The notes: generated from the sequence alone by a model not told the origin. A stretch of DNA of 64,000 bases from PALSA-894 sp963757565 (GCA_963757565.1 CAVWSB010000003.1:1-64000); one strand, 5' to 3'; shown: positions 43,201-51,067, counted from the first letter of the stretch. Numbers and translations: made by a program.

Positions 43201-44220
43201 GTGACCTTACGCCTCACTAAGAAAAGACGTCCTGAATCAGTTTCATCGGTCTCGCAGTATTCGCTGGCAATTGCGGCTGTTATTACGGCCTTGGGCGCCG
43301 CAGCATTGATAAACCGCTCGCTTGCAAAGAAGGCCCAGCGCGAAAATCCACCCACGGGAAAGTTTGTAACCGTAGAGGGCGTCAGGCTTCATTATGTCGA
43401 GCGTGGTTCAGGGCAAGCTATCGTTCTGCTGCACGGCAACGGCACTATGATTTCGGACTTCGCCTCGAGCGGGTTGATCGAGATGGCGTCGCAAAATCAT
43501 CGTGTCATTGCTTTCGATCGTCCGGGGTTCGGTTACAGCGCGCGGCCAAGAGATACGATCTGGACGCCGGAGACTCAAGCACGCCTTATTTACCGAGCAC
43601 TGGATCAGATCGGCATCGATCGGGCCAAGGTCCTCGGACACTCGTGGGGAACCTTGGTGGCAGCTGCTCTCGCCCTGCAACATCCGGAGTTAGTCTCCGG
43701 TTTGATTTTGGTATCTGGATATTTTTATCCCAAACCACGAGCGGACGTCCTGCTATTGTCAGGGCCCGCTGTTCCAGGCGCTGGTGATCTCATGAGTCAA
43801 ACTATCTCTCCGATCCTAGGCAGGATCCTCTGGCCCGCCATTATGCGTAAGATCTTTGGACCGGCGAGCATCCCAACCAAGTTTCGAAGTTTCCCGAAAG
43901 AGATGGCATTAAGACCGTCTCAATTGCAGGCGAGCGCTGCGGAAACTGCGATGATGATTCCCAGCGCCGTGGCGATGCAGGGGAAATACCAGAGTTTGAG
44001 AATGCCGGTGATTATCGTTGCGGGCGAGCAAGATCGCTTAGTTGATTTTGCAGCACAGTCGGGCAGACTGCATGGTGAGGTACAACATAGCAAGTTGCGC
44101 GGAATAGTGAACGCCGGGCACATGGTCCATCACACTGCAACAGCCCTCGTGATGAAGGCGATCGATGAGGTTGGACAAACAGGGGAGCGTAACCCCAGCT
44201 TCTCCAGGGAAGCTGGGTAG
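43201..44220 (+). CDS. Alpha/beta hydrolase, membrane-anchored
   Basis: 339 residues from GTG 43201, which follows AAGGAGG at good spacing; a longer in-frame ATG start has no such site. Residues 20-45 are hydrophobic (YSLAIAAVITALGAAALINR), a likely N-terminal anchor. The hydrolase fold follows: AIVLLHGNGTMISDFASSGL (oxyanion), VLGHSWGTLVAAALALQHPE with the nucleophile Ser, VIIVAGEQDRLVDFA with the Asp and IVNAGHMVH with the His. The family includes esterases and epoxide hydrolases; the substrate is unknown. A weak EcfG-like promoter lies upstream. Confidence 0.85.
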   Translation: MTLRLTKKRRPESVSSVSQYSLAIAAVITALGAAALINRSLAKKAQRENPPTGKFVTVEGVRLHYVERGSGQAIVLLHGNGTMISDFASSGLIEMASQNHRVIAFDRPGFGYSARPRDTIWTPETQARLIYRALDQIGIDRAKVLGHSWGTLVAAALALQHPELVSGLILVSGYFYPKPRADVLLLSGPAVPGAGDLMSQTISPILGRILWPAIMRKIFGPASIPTKFRSFPKEMALRPSQLQASAAETAMMIPSAVAMQGKYQSLRMPVIIVAGEQDRLVDFAAQSGRLHGEVQHSKLRGIVNAGHMVHHTATALVMKAIDEVGQTGERNPSFSREAG

Positions 44221-44526
44221 TGGTGGATCGATCTGCGCGCGATGAAGCGCCTGTTGCTTACGACCGCATCAACGGCGATTTGAACGAGCCAGGCTATCGC
44301 CCGCCTGCGTGGGCTACAACCCGGGAAAATCGTTTCAAAGGCATTCATCAATGTGCAATGCCTCAGGTAAGCGACCTGCGCAAACCCGGAGCATCCGTAG
44401 ACTTGATACGGCCACTCGCTTTTACATGGAAAACCGGGCGAGCGCGGAACGCTATAGCTGAGCGGGACTTATCAAAGTCGGGGTGCGAGACGCAGTCCCT
44501 CATCAGCTTCAAACATCGGTGACCTC
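44221..44526 (+). other. Spacer before the Mn-catalase gene
   Basis: 306 bases without a supported gene. GGAACGCTATAGC near 44450 looks like an EcfG -35 element, but no CGTT follows at 16-17 bases. Nothing else is seen. Confidence 0.3.
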
Positions 44527-45795
44527 ATGTACCATCACGTCAAGCAGCTCATGTACACAGTTCGTGTTGACGAGCCCGATCCGCGCTTCGGCAACATGCT
44601 GCTGGAACAATTTGGTGGGGCGAACGGCGAGCTGGCGGCCGCGATGCAATACTCGGTTCAGGGCATCAACTGCGAAGATGCCGCGCGAAAAGATTTGCTC
44701 ATGGACATCGGGACCGAGGAACTCAGCCACCTGGAAATCGTCGGTTGTCTCGCCCGTATGCATCTCAAGCCGCTTAAGTCCGTTCGCGAGGAAGCAGAGG
44801 CCGATCCACTGATCGCCATCGCGGGCGGCGGCGGCGTGAACCTCTTCAACTCCATGGGCAATGCTTGGACCGCCGATTACCTCAAGATCACGGGCGAACT
44901 GGATGTCGATCTGCGCAGCAACATCGCCGCGGAAGCGCGGGCGAAGATCGTGTATGAGCGCCTGATCAATTTCTGCCGCGACTCCGGTACGAAGGACGCC
45001 CTTCAGTTCTTGATGACGCGAGAGATCACGCACATGCGGGCTTTCTCGCTCGCGTTGGAAAGCATGGGCAAGCCGCCCTTCAGCATCGGCAAGATCGCGC
45101 CCACACCGAAGCTGGTGGACCAATACTTCAACGACTCGACCGGCGAGGGCGAGAATGGTGAAGTAGACGCGCGAGGCCCTTGGAATGAAGGGGCACCTTG
45201 GGAATATGTCGATTCACCCGCCTTCCATGATCTTCAAACCATCGAAGTGGAGGGCCCGGGAATCCACGCAGAAAGTTCCGGCCTTGTCGAACCTGGGCCG
45301 ATCGAGGAGTTGCTGATCGACCAGCTGCGGGACATCCTTCACGCTGAGAAGCAGCTGGTCAAAGCCCTGCCCAAAATGGCGAAGGCCGCTCGCAGCGCAC
45401 AGCTGCAACGGCTTCTCGAAATTCACCTCGGCGAGACCGAAACGCAAGTGGAGCGGTTGAACGAGAGCCTTCAACTCATGGGCGCGCCCGCAAAGGCGAA
45501 ACCTTGCAAAGGAATGGCGGGTCTCGTCGAAGAAGGCGAGGAAGTCATGACCGAGGGGAAAAAGAAGGACGACGCACCCGCCGACCTTGCTCTGATCGGT
45601 GCCGCACAGCGTGTCGAGCATTACGAGATCGCCGCCTATACGACGGCGCGCAACCTCGCCTCGCAGCTCCATCTGCCGGATGTGGTCGAACTCCTCACCT
45701 TGTCTCTGGGCGAGGAAATGAATGCCGGGCAGTTGCTCGATCAAGTCGCGCAGCCGCTGATGTCGGTGGCGCGGATGCCGGCAAACGTCGAATAG
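44527..45795 (+). CDS. Manganese catalase fused to DUF892 ferritin-like domain
   Basis: 422 residues in one intact frame. Residues 1-215 are a manganese catalase (KatN type): NGELAAAMQYSVQGINCEDA with Glu35, GTEELSHLEIVG with Glu65 and His68, NIAAEARAKIVYERL, and LMTREITHMRAFSLALESMG with the last Glu and His, all expected dimanganese ligands. Residues 255-415 are DUF892: LLIDQLRDILHAEKQLVKAL, GETETQVERLNESLQLMGAP, AAQRVEHYEIAAYTTARNLA. The two bundles are joined by an acidic linker. Stand-alone catalases are about 270-300 residues. Peroxide disposal coupled to an iron-handling module is a plausible role. A terminator follows. Confidence 0.85.
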   Translation: MYHHVKQLMYTVRVDEPDPRFGNMLLEQFGGANGELAAAMQYSVQGINCEDAARKDLLMDIGTEELSHLEIVGCLARMHLKPLKSVREEAEADPLIAIAGGGGVNLFNSMGNAWTADYLKITGELDVDLRSNIAAEARAKIVYERLINFCRDSGTKDALQFLMTREITHMRAFSLALESMGKPPFSIGKIAPTPKLVDQYFNDSTGEGENGEVDARGPWNEGAPWEYVDSPAFHDLQTIEVEGPGIHAESSGLVEPGPIEELLIDQLRDILHAEKQLVKALPKMAKAARSAQLQRLLEIHLGETETQVERLNESLQLMGAPAKAKPCKGMAGLVEEGEEVMTEGKKKDDAPADLALIGAAQRVEHYEIAAYTTARNLASQLHLPDVVELLTLSLGEEMNAGQLLDQVAQPLMSVARMPANVE

Positions 45796-45816
45796 TAAAC
45801 TCAAAGTCGCTAGACG

Positions 45817-45848
45817 AAGCGGGCGCAGAGTGCTGCGCCCGCTTTCTT
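45817..45848 (+). terminator. Rho-independent terminator after the Mn-catalase gene
   Basis: AAGCGGGCGCAG-AGTG-CTGCGCCCGCTT followed by TCTTAT: a perfect 12 bp stem with a 4-base loop. It lies 22 bases after the catalase stop and 25 bases before the next gene. Confidence 0.8.
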
Positions 45849-45872
45849 ATGAACGGTTAAGGGCTTTGTAAA

Positions 45873-46748
45873 ATGCTTGATTGCCTGATCATCGGAGGGG
45901 GCCCCGCTGGTTTGACTGCAGCCACGTATCTCGCCCGCTACCGACGCGCGGCCCGGGTTATTGATTTCGGCGAAAGTCGCGCAAAGCAAATCCCTCTCTC
46001 TCACAACTATCCGGGTTTCAAGGGCATCGGCGGCGGGGAATTGTTAGGGCGACTGCGCGATCAGGCCTTGGCTTTTGGGGCCGATATTCGAACTGGCTTG
46101 GTGAACTCTTTAACCGAGCGGAATGGCGGATTTATTGCGCATCTCGGGACTGAGCAGATTGAAGCGCGCTCCGTACTGATGGCCACAGGACTGCTCGACA
46201 AGACACCAACCATCGTGAACGGCAACACGCCCGGAGATTCGATCCGCTACTGCCCAGTCTGCGATGGGTATGAGGCCTTGGACCGGCGGATCGGTGTCCT
46301 GGGGTCGCTCGAGGATGCCGGAAAAAAGGCCATTTTCCTTCGCTCGTATAGCCGAGACGTCTGGGCATTTATCACGGGAGGAGGGCGGTCGGAAGATATG
46401 ATGACTGCTCTTCGAGCCGTCGGCGTCACGGTAGTCGAAAGCGATGGACGCGTGTTGCTTGAGAACAATCTCGTGCGCGTCCACTCCAGTCATGGAGGCA
46501 ACGTCGACGTTGACGTTCTTTACCCTGCGCTAGGCTGCAAGGTACGTTCGGAGATTGCCTTGAAGATTGGGGCGAAGGGCGACGAGGTGGGCTGCCTTCA
46601 GGTCGACGACCATCAGCAAACCAGCATCAATCAATTGTATGCTGCCGGCGACGTCGTAACGGACCTCCATCAATTGAGCGTGGCGATCGGTCACGCCGCC
46701 GTAGCTGCCACCGCCATTCACAACTGGTTGCCGTCGAATCCGCGTTGA
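45873..46748 (+). CDS. Thioredoxin-reductase-like flavoprotein
   Basis: 291 residues. FAD loop CLIIGGGPAGLTAATYLARY, redox CxxC in YCPVCDGYEA (Cys127 and Cys130), and the FAD end LYAAGDVVTDLHQLSVAIGH. The central NAD(P)H loop is degenerate: GVLGSLEDAGKKAIFLRSY instead of GGGDSA, a variant seen in a subgroup of thioredoxin-reductase-like proteins, so the electron donor is uncertain. It follows the Mn catalase after a terminator and likely belongs with the peroxide defence genes. Confidence 0.85.
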   Translation: MLDCLIIGGGPAGLTAATYLARYRRAARVIDFGESRAKQIPLSHNYPGFKGIGGGELLGRLRDQALAFGADIRTGLVNSLTERNGGFIAHLGTEQIEARSVLMATGLLDKTPTIVNGNTPGDSIRYCPVCDGYEALDRRIGVLGSLEDAGKKAIFLRSYSRDVWAFITGGGRSEDMMTALRAVGVTVVESDGRVLLENNLVRVHSSHGGNVDVDVLYPALGCKVRSEIALKIGAKGDEVGCLQVDDHQQTSINQLYAAGDVVTDLHQLSVAIGHAAVAATAIHNWLPSNPR

Positions 46749-46873
46749 GCACGCGACCGGCCCGGTTTTGTCTCTCATTCTCAGGAACGATACCCGCCAC
46801 GTAGACCTGACACCTTACGTTCCGCCTCCGAAGCCCGCTTTTCAGCTCCCGCTAACGTAGGTTCCGCAACGAA

Positions 46874-46904
46874 AAGGCCCGGCACCCTGTCAGGGCCGGG
46901 CCTT
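46874..46904 (-). terminator. Rho-independent terminator of the 100-residue secreted protein gene
   Basis: AAGGCCCGGC and GCCGGGCCTT form a 10 bp stem, with the inner CCCTG-T-CAGGG able to pair as well. On the minus strand it is followed by TTTTCG. It lies 100 bases beyond the stop at 47004. Confidence 0.75.
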
Positions 46905-47003
46905 CCGTTTGGTGGCAATCACGGAGCGACCATGCACTCAATCGCAACAGCGATCACCACCAACGTTCGCTATTCCGATAATGCGGTTAGCCTGCGTGCG
47001 TTC

Positions 47004-47306
47004 CTACTTCGTCGCGCCGTTCGGGCTGGTCCCGGACTGCGTGCCGGTCGAGCCGGGCGTGCCCTTGGCTCCCTCGCTGTCGTTCGTCATGCTGGTGCTC
47101 TTCTCTTGCATCGTCGTACCCGCGCTCGGCTGCTCGCCTTGGGCATTGGTCTGTCCGCCAGGTGTCTGCGGCTGCTGTCCATGGCCGGTGTTCGGCGAAC
47201 CGCCGGTAGCCGCTCCGGTCGCAGCGTCTTGGCCGGTACTTGTCTGCGCGAACGCGGTCGTGGCGACGAGCATCGAGCCGACGATGATAAGAGTCTTGAT
47301 ACGCAT
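47004..47306 (-). CDS. Small secreted Gly/Thr/Gln-rich protein
   Basis: 100 residues. Signal peptide MRIKTLIIVGSMLVATTAFA, cut before QTSTGQDA, then 75 residues of low-complexity, disordered sequence (ATGGSPNTGHGQQPQTPGGQ, ending TQSGTSPNGATK). AGGAGGAAGG precedes the ATG. An exact EcfG-type promoter lies 31 bases upstream and a terminator downstream, so it is a single-gene unit. Function unknown; a hydrophilic envelope or desiccation protein is possible. Confidence 0.8.
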   Translation of the reverse strand: MRIKTLIIVGSMLVATTAFAQTSTGQDAATGAATGGSPNTGHGQQPQTPGGQTNAQGEQPSAGTTMQEKSTSMTNDSEGAKGTPGSTGTQSGTSPNGATK

Positions 47307-47336
47307 GGCCTTCCTCCTGGGTTGAGTTCAGAAGCC

Positions 47337-47361
47337 AACGCGCCGCAACCTGCGGTGTTCC
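47337..47361 (-). promoter_or_regulatory. EcfG-type promoter (exact)
   Basis: Minus strand GGAAC, 16 bases, CGTT. The -10 element lies 31 bases before the ATG at 47306 of the small secreted protein. Exact consensus match. Confidence 0.75.
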
Positions 47362-47884
47362 TTGCGAAATGAAAGGCCCGCATCAGGACGACGCGGAGCC
47401 CCTCGGCTGTGTGGGGGGCAGTCGCGGAGCGCCAGGGTAGGAGCGCAGAATGTCCACCGCCAGTGCAAGAACAACTTCCGTCGTTCCTGCGGCGCCGCAG
47501 CTCCTGCGATTTGCGCGCGTCGACCATTCACGGATTGAAACTGTGCCGGGCTGGGGCGAACACCTTCGAGCGAAATTTGCCCGCCGGGATCTCGTCGCTT
47601 TATCAAAAGGCAGCCACCGCGTGGCGGCTTCACGTCTCTTTTAAATCCGATTCGTAGTTCGTTCATGGGCGAGCGACGGCGACAAGTCGGAGCCTCGTGC
47701 CGTTGGCAACGGTCAACTTGCGGGACGCTCGCCGCAATAGAGAATTGCCTGCGTCAATTCTAGCGCACTCTGTCGCTTCGTCTTTCGATCCTGCCTAACA
47801 GTGCGGCTCACGCGTCGTCGCGCCTGCGACGTTCGAAATTGATGCAATGCGCAATCGATTTTCTAAATGGTTGTTAGTTCCTGC

Positions 47885-47909
47885 GGAACGACGATCGGTC
47901 GCACCGGTT
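47885..47909 (+). promoter_or_regulatory. EcfG-like promoter, -10 GGTT
   Basis: GGAAC, 16 bases, GGTT, with the -10 element 38 bases before the ATG at 47947. One mismatch in the -10; the same GGTT form recurs at 49916 and 52676. Confidence 0.5.
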
Positions 47910-47946
47910 GACGTTCGCCGGGTAATCAAACCCCAAGGGAGCTCAA

Positions 47947-48141
47947 ATGTCCAACCAGAACCAGAACAACGACCAGAACAAGCAAGGCCAGCAGAACCAG
48001 AACAACCCGAACCAGGGCGGCCAGCAGGGTAACCAGGGTGGTCAGCAGAATCCAGGCCAGCAGACGCAGAAGCCCGGTCAGGGCGGACAGCAAGGCGGCC
48101 AGGGTGGCCAGCAGGGTAGTCAAGGCGGCCAGAACAAGTAA
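47947..48141 (+). CDS. Gln/Asn/Gly-rich low-complexity protein
   Basis: 64 residues composed almost wholly of Q, N, G, with some P, K and S: MSNQNQNNDQNKQGQQNQNN then repeats of GGQQGNQ, GGQQNPG and GGQQGGQ. No signal peptide and no hydrophobic segment. AAGGGAGCTCAA precedes the ATG, and a strong terminator starts 15 bases after the stop. The composition is like prion-type or desiccation-protective disordered proteins. An EcfG-like promoter upstream supports a stress role. Being short, repeated and well framed by signals, it is probably real. Confidence 0.75.
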   Translation: MSNQNQNNDQNKQGQQNQNNPNQGGQQGNQGGQQNPGQQTQKPGQGGQQGGQGGQQGSQGGQNK

Positions 48142-48155
48142 CTGAGGCGACGAGG

Positions 48156-48187
48156 AAAGGCCCCGCTTCGGCGGGGCTTTTTCTTTT
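48156..48187 (+). terminator. Rho-independent terminator
   Basis: GCCCCGC-TTCG-GCGGGGC followed by TTTTTCTTTTT: a 7 bp stem closed by a TTCG tetraloop and a long T tract. It ends the Gln/Asn-rich protein gene and lies directly before the next gene, whose Shine-Dalgarno overlaps the tail. Confidence 0.85.
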
Positions 48188-48198
48188 TGGAGCGCATC

Positions 48199-48480
48199 AT
48201 GACAACGCAGAACAAAGACACGACCCAGGGCCGCGACGACTCGAAGGATTGGAAGGACACCGGCATTGATACACTGCGCGATACGAAAGGCGGCGCATAC
48301 GGCACGCTTCCGGGGAAAGACGATCCAGCCCAAGTGAAAGATCACGCAACCAAGCGAGAGCCTGAGCAGCAGGGCGCTGACGTCCGCCCCGATGCGGAGC
48401 CGATGTCGGAGACGTTGCCCGAGGGTTTGCAACGTGCGCGCATCGCGCCAGATGGGAAGAAGGCCCAGGAGCGAAAGTAG
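48199..48480 (+). CDS. Small hydrophilic hypothetical protein
   Basis: 93 residues from ATG 48199 (MTTQNKDTTQGRDDSKDWKD), with TTGGAG upstream. Highly charged and mostly without hydrophobic residues: GGAYGTLPGKDDPAQVKDHA, TKREPEQQGADVRPDAEPMS. Likely disordered. No family recognised. It sits immediately after the terminator, so it needs read-through or its own promoter, not identified. Confidence 0.6.
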   Translation: MTTQNKDTTQGRDDSKDWKDTGIDTLRDTKGGAYGTLPGKDDPAQVKDHATKREPEQQGADVRPDAEPMSETLPEGLQRARIAPDGKKAQERK

Positions 48481-48645
48481 TTACGAGCGTTGAGCCGCCA
48501 TTTCCAGCGAGCGGCGCGCCTCGGCGCGCAAGAATTCACTCGCTCCGACATGGACAAGGCTACGAGGTTGCAACCCGCATCGGGCCAGACAACGCCACGT
48601 TAATAGGCTGATCGCGCTGCCGAACGCGAAGCAGAATTGATGACC

Positions 48646-48741
48646 TTATATGCCGCGCCTGCCGTACCAACGCCCACGGCCGTACCAGCCACCGCCGCCG
48701 AACAGCAGCACGATAAGGACGATGATGAGGATCGTTTCCAT
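48646..48741 (-). CDS. 31-residue single-helix membrane peptide
   Basis: The frame from ATG 48741 reads METILIIVLIVLLFGGGGWY then GRGRWYGRRGI and stops at 48646. One hydrophobic helix (residues 3-14) is followed by Gly/Trp/Tyr/Arg, the same plan as tiny proteins abundant in Bradyrhizobium-type genomes. It is too short for ordinary gene callers. GAGACATGG lies at the start; a weak GAG could be the ribosome-binding site. Confidence 0.6.
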   Translation of the reverse strand: METILIIVLIVLLFGGGGWYGRGRWYGRRGI

Positions 48742-48786
48742 GTCTCAGGGCCAACAATGGAGTTCCGTCGAAAGTTCCACCGCGGA

Positions 48787-49038
48787 CTATCTGGGCCGAA
48801 CGGCATACGACGGCCGCTTCGCTTCATCTTGCTCTTGTTGTTCTAAGATCAGCTTGCGACGCAGAGCTTTCGCCGACGAGATCGCACGCTTGATGTTTCT
48901 GTCTTGTGAGTACTCTTCGAAGAAGAGCACGACCTCGCAGCTCGGGCATTGACGGGAGTAACCGCCCTGCACGCGCAGCGCTTTGTCTCTGAACGAGCCC
49001 TTGCACTTGGGACAGCGTATCGAGAGCGTGTCGTCCAT
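48787..49038 (-). CDS. Zinc-ribbon small protein
   Basis: 83 residues. Two CxxC pairs (IRCPKCKGSFRDKALRVQGG and SRQCPSCEVVLFFEEYSQDR) make an MJ0042-like zinc ribbon in residues 8-40. The rest is a charged helix (NIKRAISSAKALRRKLILEQ). It may bind nucleic acid; function unknown. It lies in a run of small stress-region genes. Confidence 0.75.
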   Translation of the reverse strand: MDDTLSIRCPKCKGSFRDKALRVQGGYSRQCPSCEVVLFFEEYSQDRNIKRAISSAKALRRKLILEQQEQDEAKRPSYAVRPR

Positions 49039-49156
49039 TGGGTTACTCTCAAGACGAACGGCCGCGCCTCGGGAGAAGCGCGGCCGTTCTTTACGCTAGT
49101 ACTCTACCGTCAGCTTCCGAACAGTAGCGTGCGGGTGTTGCAGAGTAGTTAAGCGG

Positions 49157-49663
49157 TTAGGCAGCTTCTGCGGTCTGGGCGTGTTCGTTCACTTCGCTCT
49201 CGGCGAGCTGCGTGAGCGCCTTATCGGTGTTCTTCTCTTCCGCCAGCGTGGCATCGAGCAGCTTCACCGCGTCGTTCATGCCGAGTTCCTTCGCCCAGGT
49301 ACGAAGCGAGCCGTAGCGCGAGATTTCGTAATGCTCGACAGCTTGCGCAGCCGCCAGAAGGCCCGCGTCGAGCGCAGGCATGTTTTTGTACTCGTCCATG
49401 ATCTCCTTGCCCTCGTCGAGGATGCCCATGATGGCATCGCACGCCTTCCCCTTCGGGCTCTCGCCGAGGATCTTGAAGACCTGTTCAAGCCGATCGATCT
49501 GGCCTTCTGTCTCCGTTTGATGCTTCTCGAATGCTTCACGCAGCGCGTCCGAGTTGGCTTTCTTCGCCATCTTGGGCAGTGCCGAGAGGATTTTCTTTTC
49601 CGCGAAGTAGATGTCTTTCAGCGTGTCGTGAAAGAGGTCTTGCAGCGTCTTTTCTTTCGCCAT
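49157..49663 (-). CDS. DUF892 (YciE/YciF-like) ferritin-like protein
   Basis: 168 residues from ATG 49663 (MAKEKTLQDLFHDTLKDIYF), the family start. The frame stays open upstream to 49948, but an EcfG-like promoter at 49699-49723 lies inside that extension, favouring the short start. Helices carry YFAEKKILSALPKMAKKANS, HQTETEGQIDRLEQVFKILG and AAQAVEHYEISRYGSLRTWA, with the Glu and His residues of the ferritin-like site. Third DUF892 copy in the window, after 28083 and the catalase fusion. Confidence 0.9.
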   Translation of the reverse strand: MAKEKTLQDLFHDTLKDIYFAEKKILSALPKMAKKANSDALREAFEKHQTETEGQIDRLEQVFKILGESPKGKACDAIMGILDEGKEIMDEYKNMPALDAGLLAAAQAVEHYEISRYGSLRTWAKELGMNDAVKLLDATLAEEKNTDKALTQLAESEVNEHAQTAEAA

Positions 49664-49888
49664 TGGTGCATCCCGCAATGTTGGAGTGGTGTGCGCCCAA
49701 TGCCGCATCCCGCCTAAGGTTCCGACGCTAGTTAGTGCCGCGTCCGGCGCGTGATCCGTGTCGGCGCAGTTACGGGCGGGACACGGATCGCCTGGCCCAG
49801 GGCAGTCATCATGCCCAAACGGCTTGTCAGGATGCTGTTCGCACATCCAGCCGGTGTCGCCGCCGCAGCAAGAAGCAACACTCTTCAT
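49664..49888 (-). other. Cys-rich open frame upstream of and in frame with DUF892
   Basis: From ATG 49888 the frame reads MKSVASCCGGDTGWMCEQHP, DKPFGHDDCPGPGDPCPARN then CADTDHAPDA and continues without a stop into the DUF892 protein. The GDTGW.CE.HP.KP....C.GPG.PCP..N pattern is that of a small Cys-rich family in rhizobial genomes, so this may be such a gene that lost its stop, or a genuine fusion. An EcfG-like promoter lies within it. Confidence 0.4.
49699..49723 (-). promoter_or_regulatory. EcfG-like promoter, -10 CATT
   Basis: Minus strand GGAAC, 16 bases, CATT, with the -10 element 36 bases before the DUF892 ATG at 49663. One mismatch from the consensus. Confidence 0.5.
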
Positions 49889-49894
49889 TACGCT

Positions 49895-49919
49895 GGAACC
49901 TTGCTCCCCATTTGGGGTT
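49895..49919 (+). promoter_or_regulatory. EcfG-like promoter, -10 GGTT
   Basis: GGAAC, 16 bases, GGTT, with the -10 element 23 bases before the ATG at 49942. One mismatch. Confidence 0.5.
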
Positions 49920-49941
49920 TTTGGGAAAAATGGAGGTGCAC

Positions 49942-50172
49942 ATGCCAATTCTCCACGAGCCCCATCGTTTTATAACCATCGAAGATGGTGACCTCTTGAA
50001 GACGACAATCGAGATGACCTCCCGAGACTTGGGCGTCGGGAAGGATGATGCTTTACGCCGAGAGATCATCGTGCGGGCGGCCGACCTCGCCCGCTCGGGA
50101 CTGATTAGCGCGGAAGCTATCCGCGACCGTATCGTCTACGAGGTGCGGGCGCTCTCCGACATGGCGGCGTAG
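49942..50172 (+). CDS. Small hypothetical protein
   Basis: 76 residues from ATG 49942 (MPILHEPHRFITIEDGDLLK). GGAGG lies six bases upstream, choosing this over ATG 49930 and the longer frame. Then TTIEMTSRDLGVGKDDALRR and LARSGLISAEAIRDRIVYEV: two or three amphipathic helices. Not recognised. It sits beside the third DUF892 gene, divergently, with its own EcfG-like promoter. Confidence 0.65.
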   Translation: MPILHEPHRFITIEDGDLLKTTIEMTSRDLGVGKDDALRREIIVRAADLARSGLISAEAIRDRIVYEVRALSDMAA

Positions 50173-50386
50173 CAGCTAGCCAACCTAATATGCCGCCACT
50201 CCAGATCGCCTTTTTGATGGCGCGCTCTGCATCAGGTGTTGATGGCACGCTCTGCATCAGGTGCTTCCACAGTTCCGAGGCGCGCCGGTACTCACCCTCG
50301 TATGAGCGTGATCTGCCACTGCACCGTGGCTTTCACCGCTTTGCCATTCACGAAACATAGGCGAGCCAGGAAGGATTCCGAATCCC

Positions 50387-50411
50387 GGAACCATGCCGCT
50401 CGAATGTCGTT
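50387..50411 (+). promoter_or_regulatory. EcfG-type promoter (exact) for DUF3606 gene
   Basis: GGAAC, 16 bases, CGTT, with the -10 element 27 bases before ATG 50438. Exact consensus. Confidence 0.75.
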
Positions 50412-50437
50412 GCCCGGTCGCCACCGGAGGAATGCCA

Positions 50438-50620
50438 ATGTCAGATGACAAGAGCAATCGCGGACAGCCCGACCGCAGCAAGATCAACATGCACGAGGAC
50501 TACGAGGTGAAGTACTGGACGAAGCACTTGGGGGTAACGACGGAGCAGCTGCAAAAGGCGGTCGATAAGGTCGGCAGTTCAGCGGCTGCGGTGCGCAAGG
50601 AATTGGGGAAAGCGTCCTAG
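50438..50620 (+). CDS. DUF3606 family protein
   Basis: 60 residues from ATG 50438 (MSDDKSNRGQPDRSKINMHE) with CCGGAGGA upstream. DYEVKYWTKHLGVTTEQLQK then AVDKVGSSAAAVRKEL is the DUF3606 pattern: a short helix-turn-helix-like unit of 55-60 residues, common in rhizobia and often stress-induced. An exact EcfG-type promoter precedes it. Function not established. Confidence 0.85.
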   Translation: MSDDKSNRGQPDRSKINMHEDYEVKYWTKHLGVTTEQLQKAVDKVGSSAAAVRKELGKAS

Positions 50621-50721
50621 CTCAATCCGGATCCCCTGTTCACATTACCGCCGAACTCCGATCGCAGCGCGGCTAGGTCGGCATATTTTCGCGTCGGCCC
50701 TGCTCGCTTCTCACGTCTGTC

Positions 50722-50746
50722 GGAACATTCTCATAGCCCGAGCGTT
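50722..50746 (+). promoter_or_regulatory. EcfG-type promoter (exact)
   Basis: GGAAC, 16 bases, CGTT, with the -10 element 27 bases before ATG 50774. It drives the secreted PepSY-like gene and probably the 17M-type gene 12 bases downstream. Confidence 0.75.
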
Positions 50747-50773
50747 GGCGCGAACCCAACCAGAGGAGACCTT

Positions 50774-51055
50774 ATGCGTATTTTGACGCTCGTAGCGGCA
50801 TTGGCGCTTTCCACGTCCGCGGCCATCGCGCAGACGCCCGCAGTCAAATCTCCAAGCACCACTAATCCTGCAGCTCCCGTGCCGGGAGCAAACAGTTTTA
50901 CCGAAGGGCAAGCAAAATCGAAAATCGAAGCCGCTGGCTATACGAGTGTCAGCGATCTTAAAAAGGACACCAACGGTGTTTGGACCGGGTCTGCAACTAA
51001 GGGCGGACAGAAGGTAAATGTTAAAGTCGACTTCCAGGGCAACGTTACTCAGTAA
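50774..51055 (+). CDS. Small secreted PepSY-like protein
   Basis: 93 residues. Signal peptide MRILTLVAALALSTSAAIAQ, a short Pro/Ser/Ala linker, then a folded part FTEGQAKSKIEAAGYTSVSD, LKKDTNGVWTGSATKGGQKV then NVKVDFQGNV, which has the helix-then-two-strands order of PepSY-type domains. GAGGAG lies upstream of the ATG. Promoter of the exact EcfG type. Transcribed with the following gene. Role unknown; PepSY domains often inhibit proteases or bind envelope factors. Confidence 0.75.
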   Translation: MRILTLVAALALSTSAAIAQTPAVKSPSTTNPAAPVPGANSFTEGQAKSKIEAAGYTSVSDLKKDTNGVWTGSATKGGQKVNVKVDFQGNVTQ

Positions 51056-51067
51056 GGAATCAACTCA

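Larger units (their letters stand above)
47307..47946. other. Spacer between two stress promoters
   Basis: 640 bases with no supported gene. Both flanking genes have EcfG-type promoters here (47337-47361 minus, 47885-47909 plus). Open frames of 60-146 codons in the middle are arginine-rich shadows without ribosome-binding sites. Confidence 0.4.
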
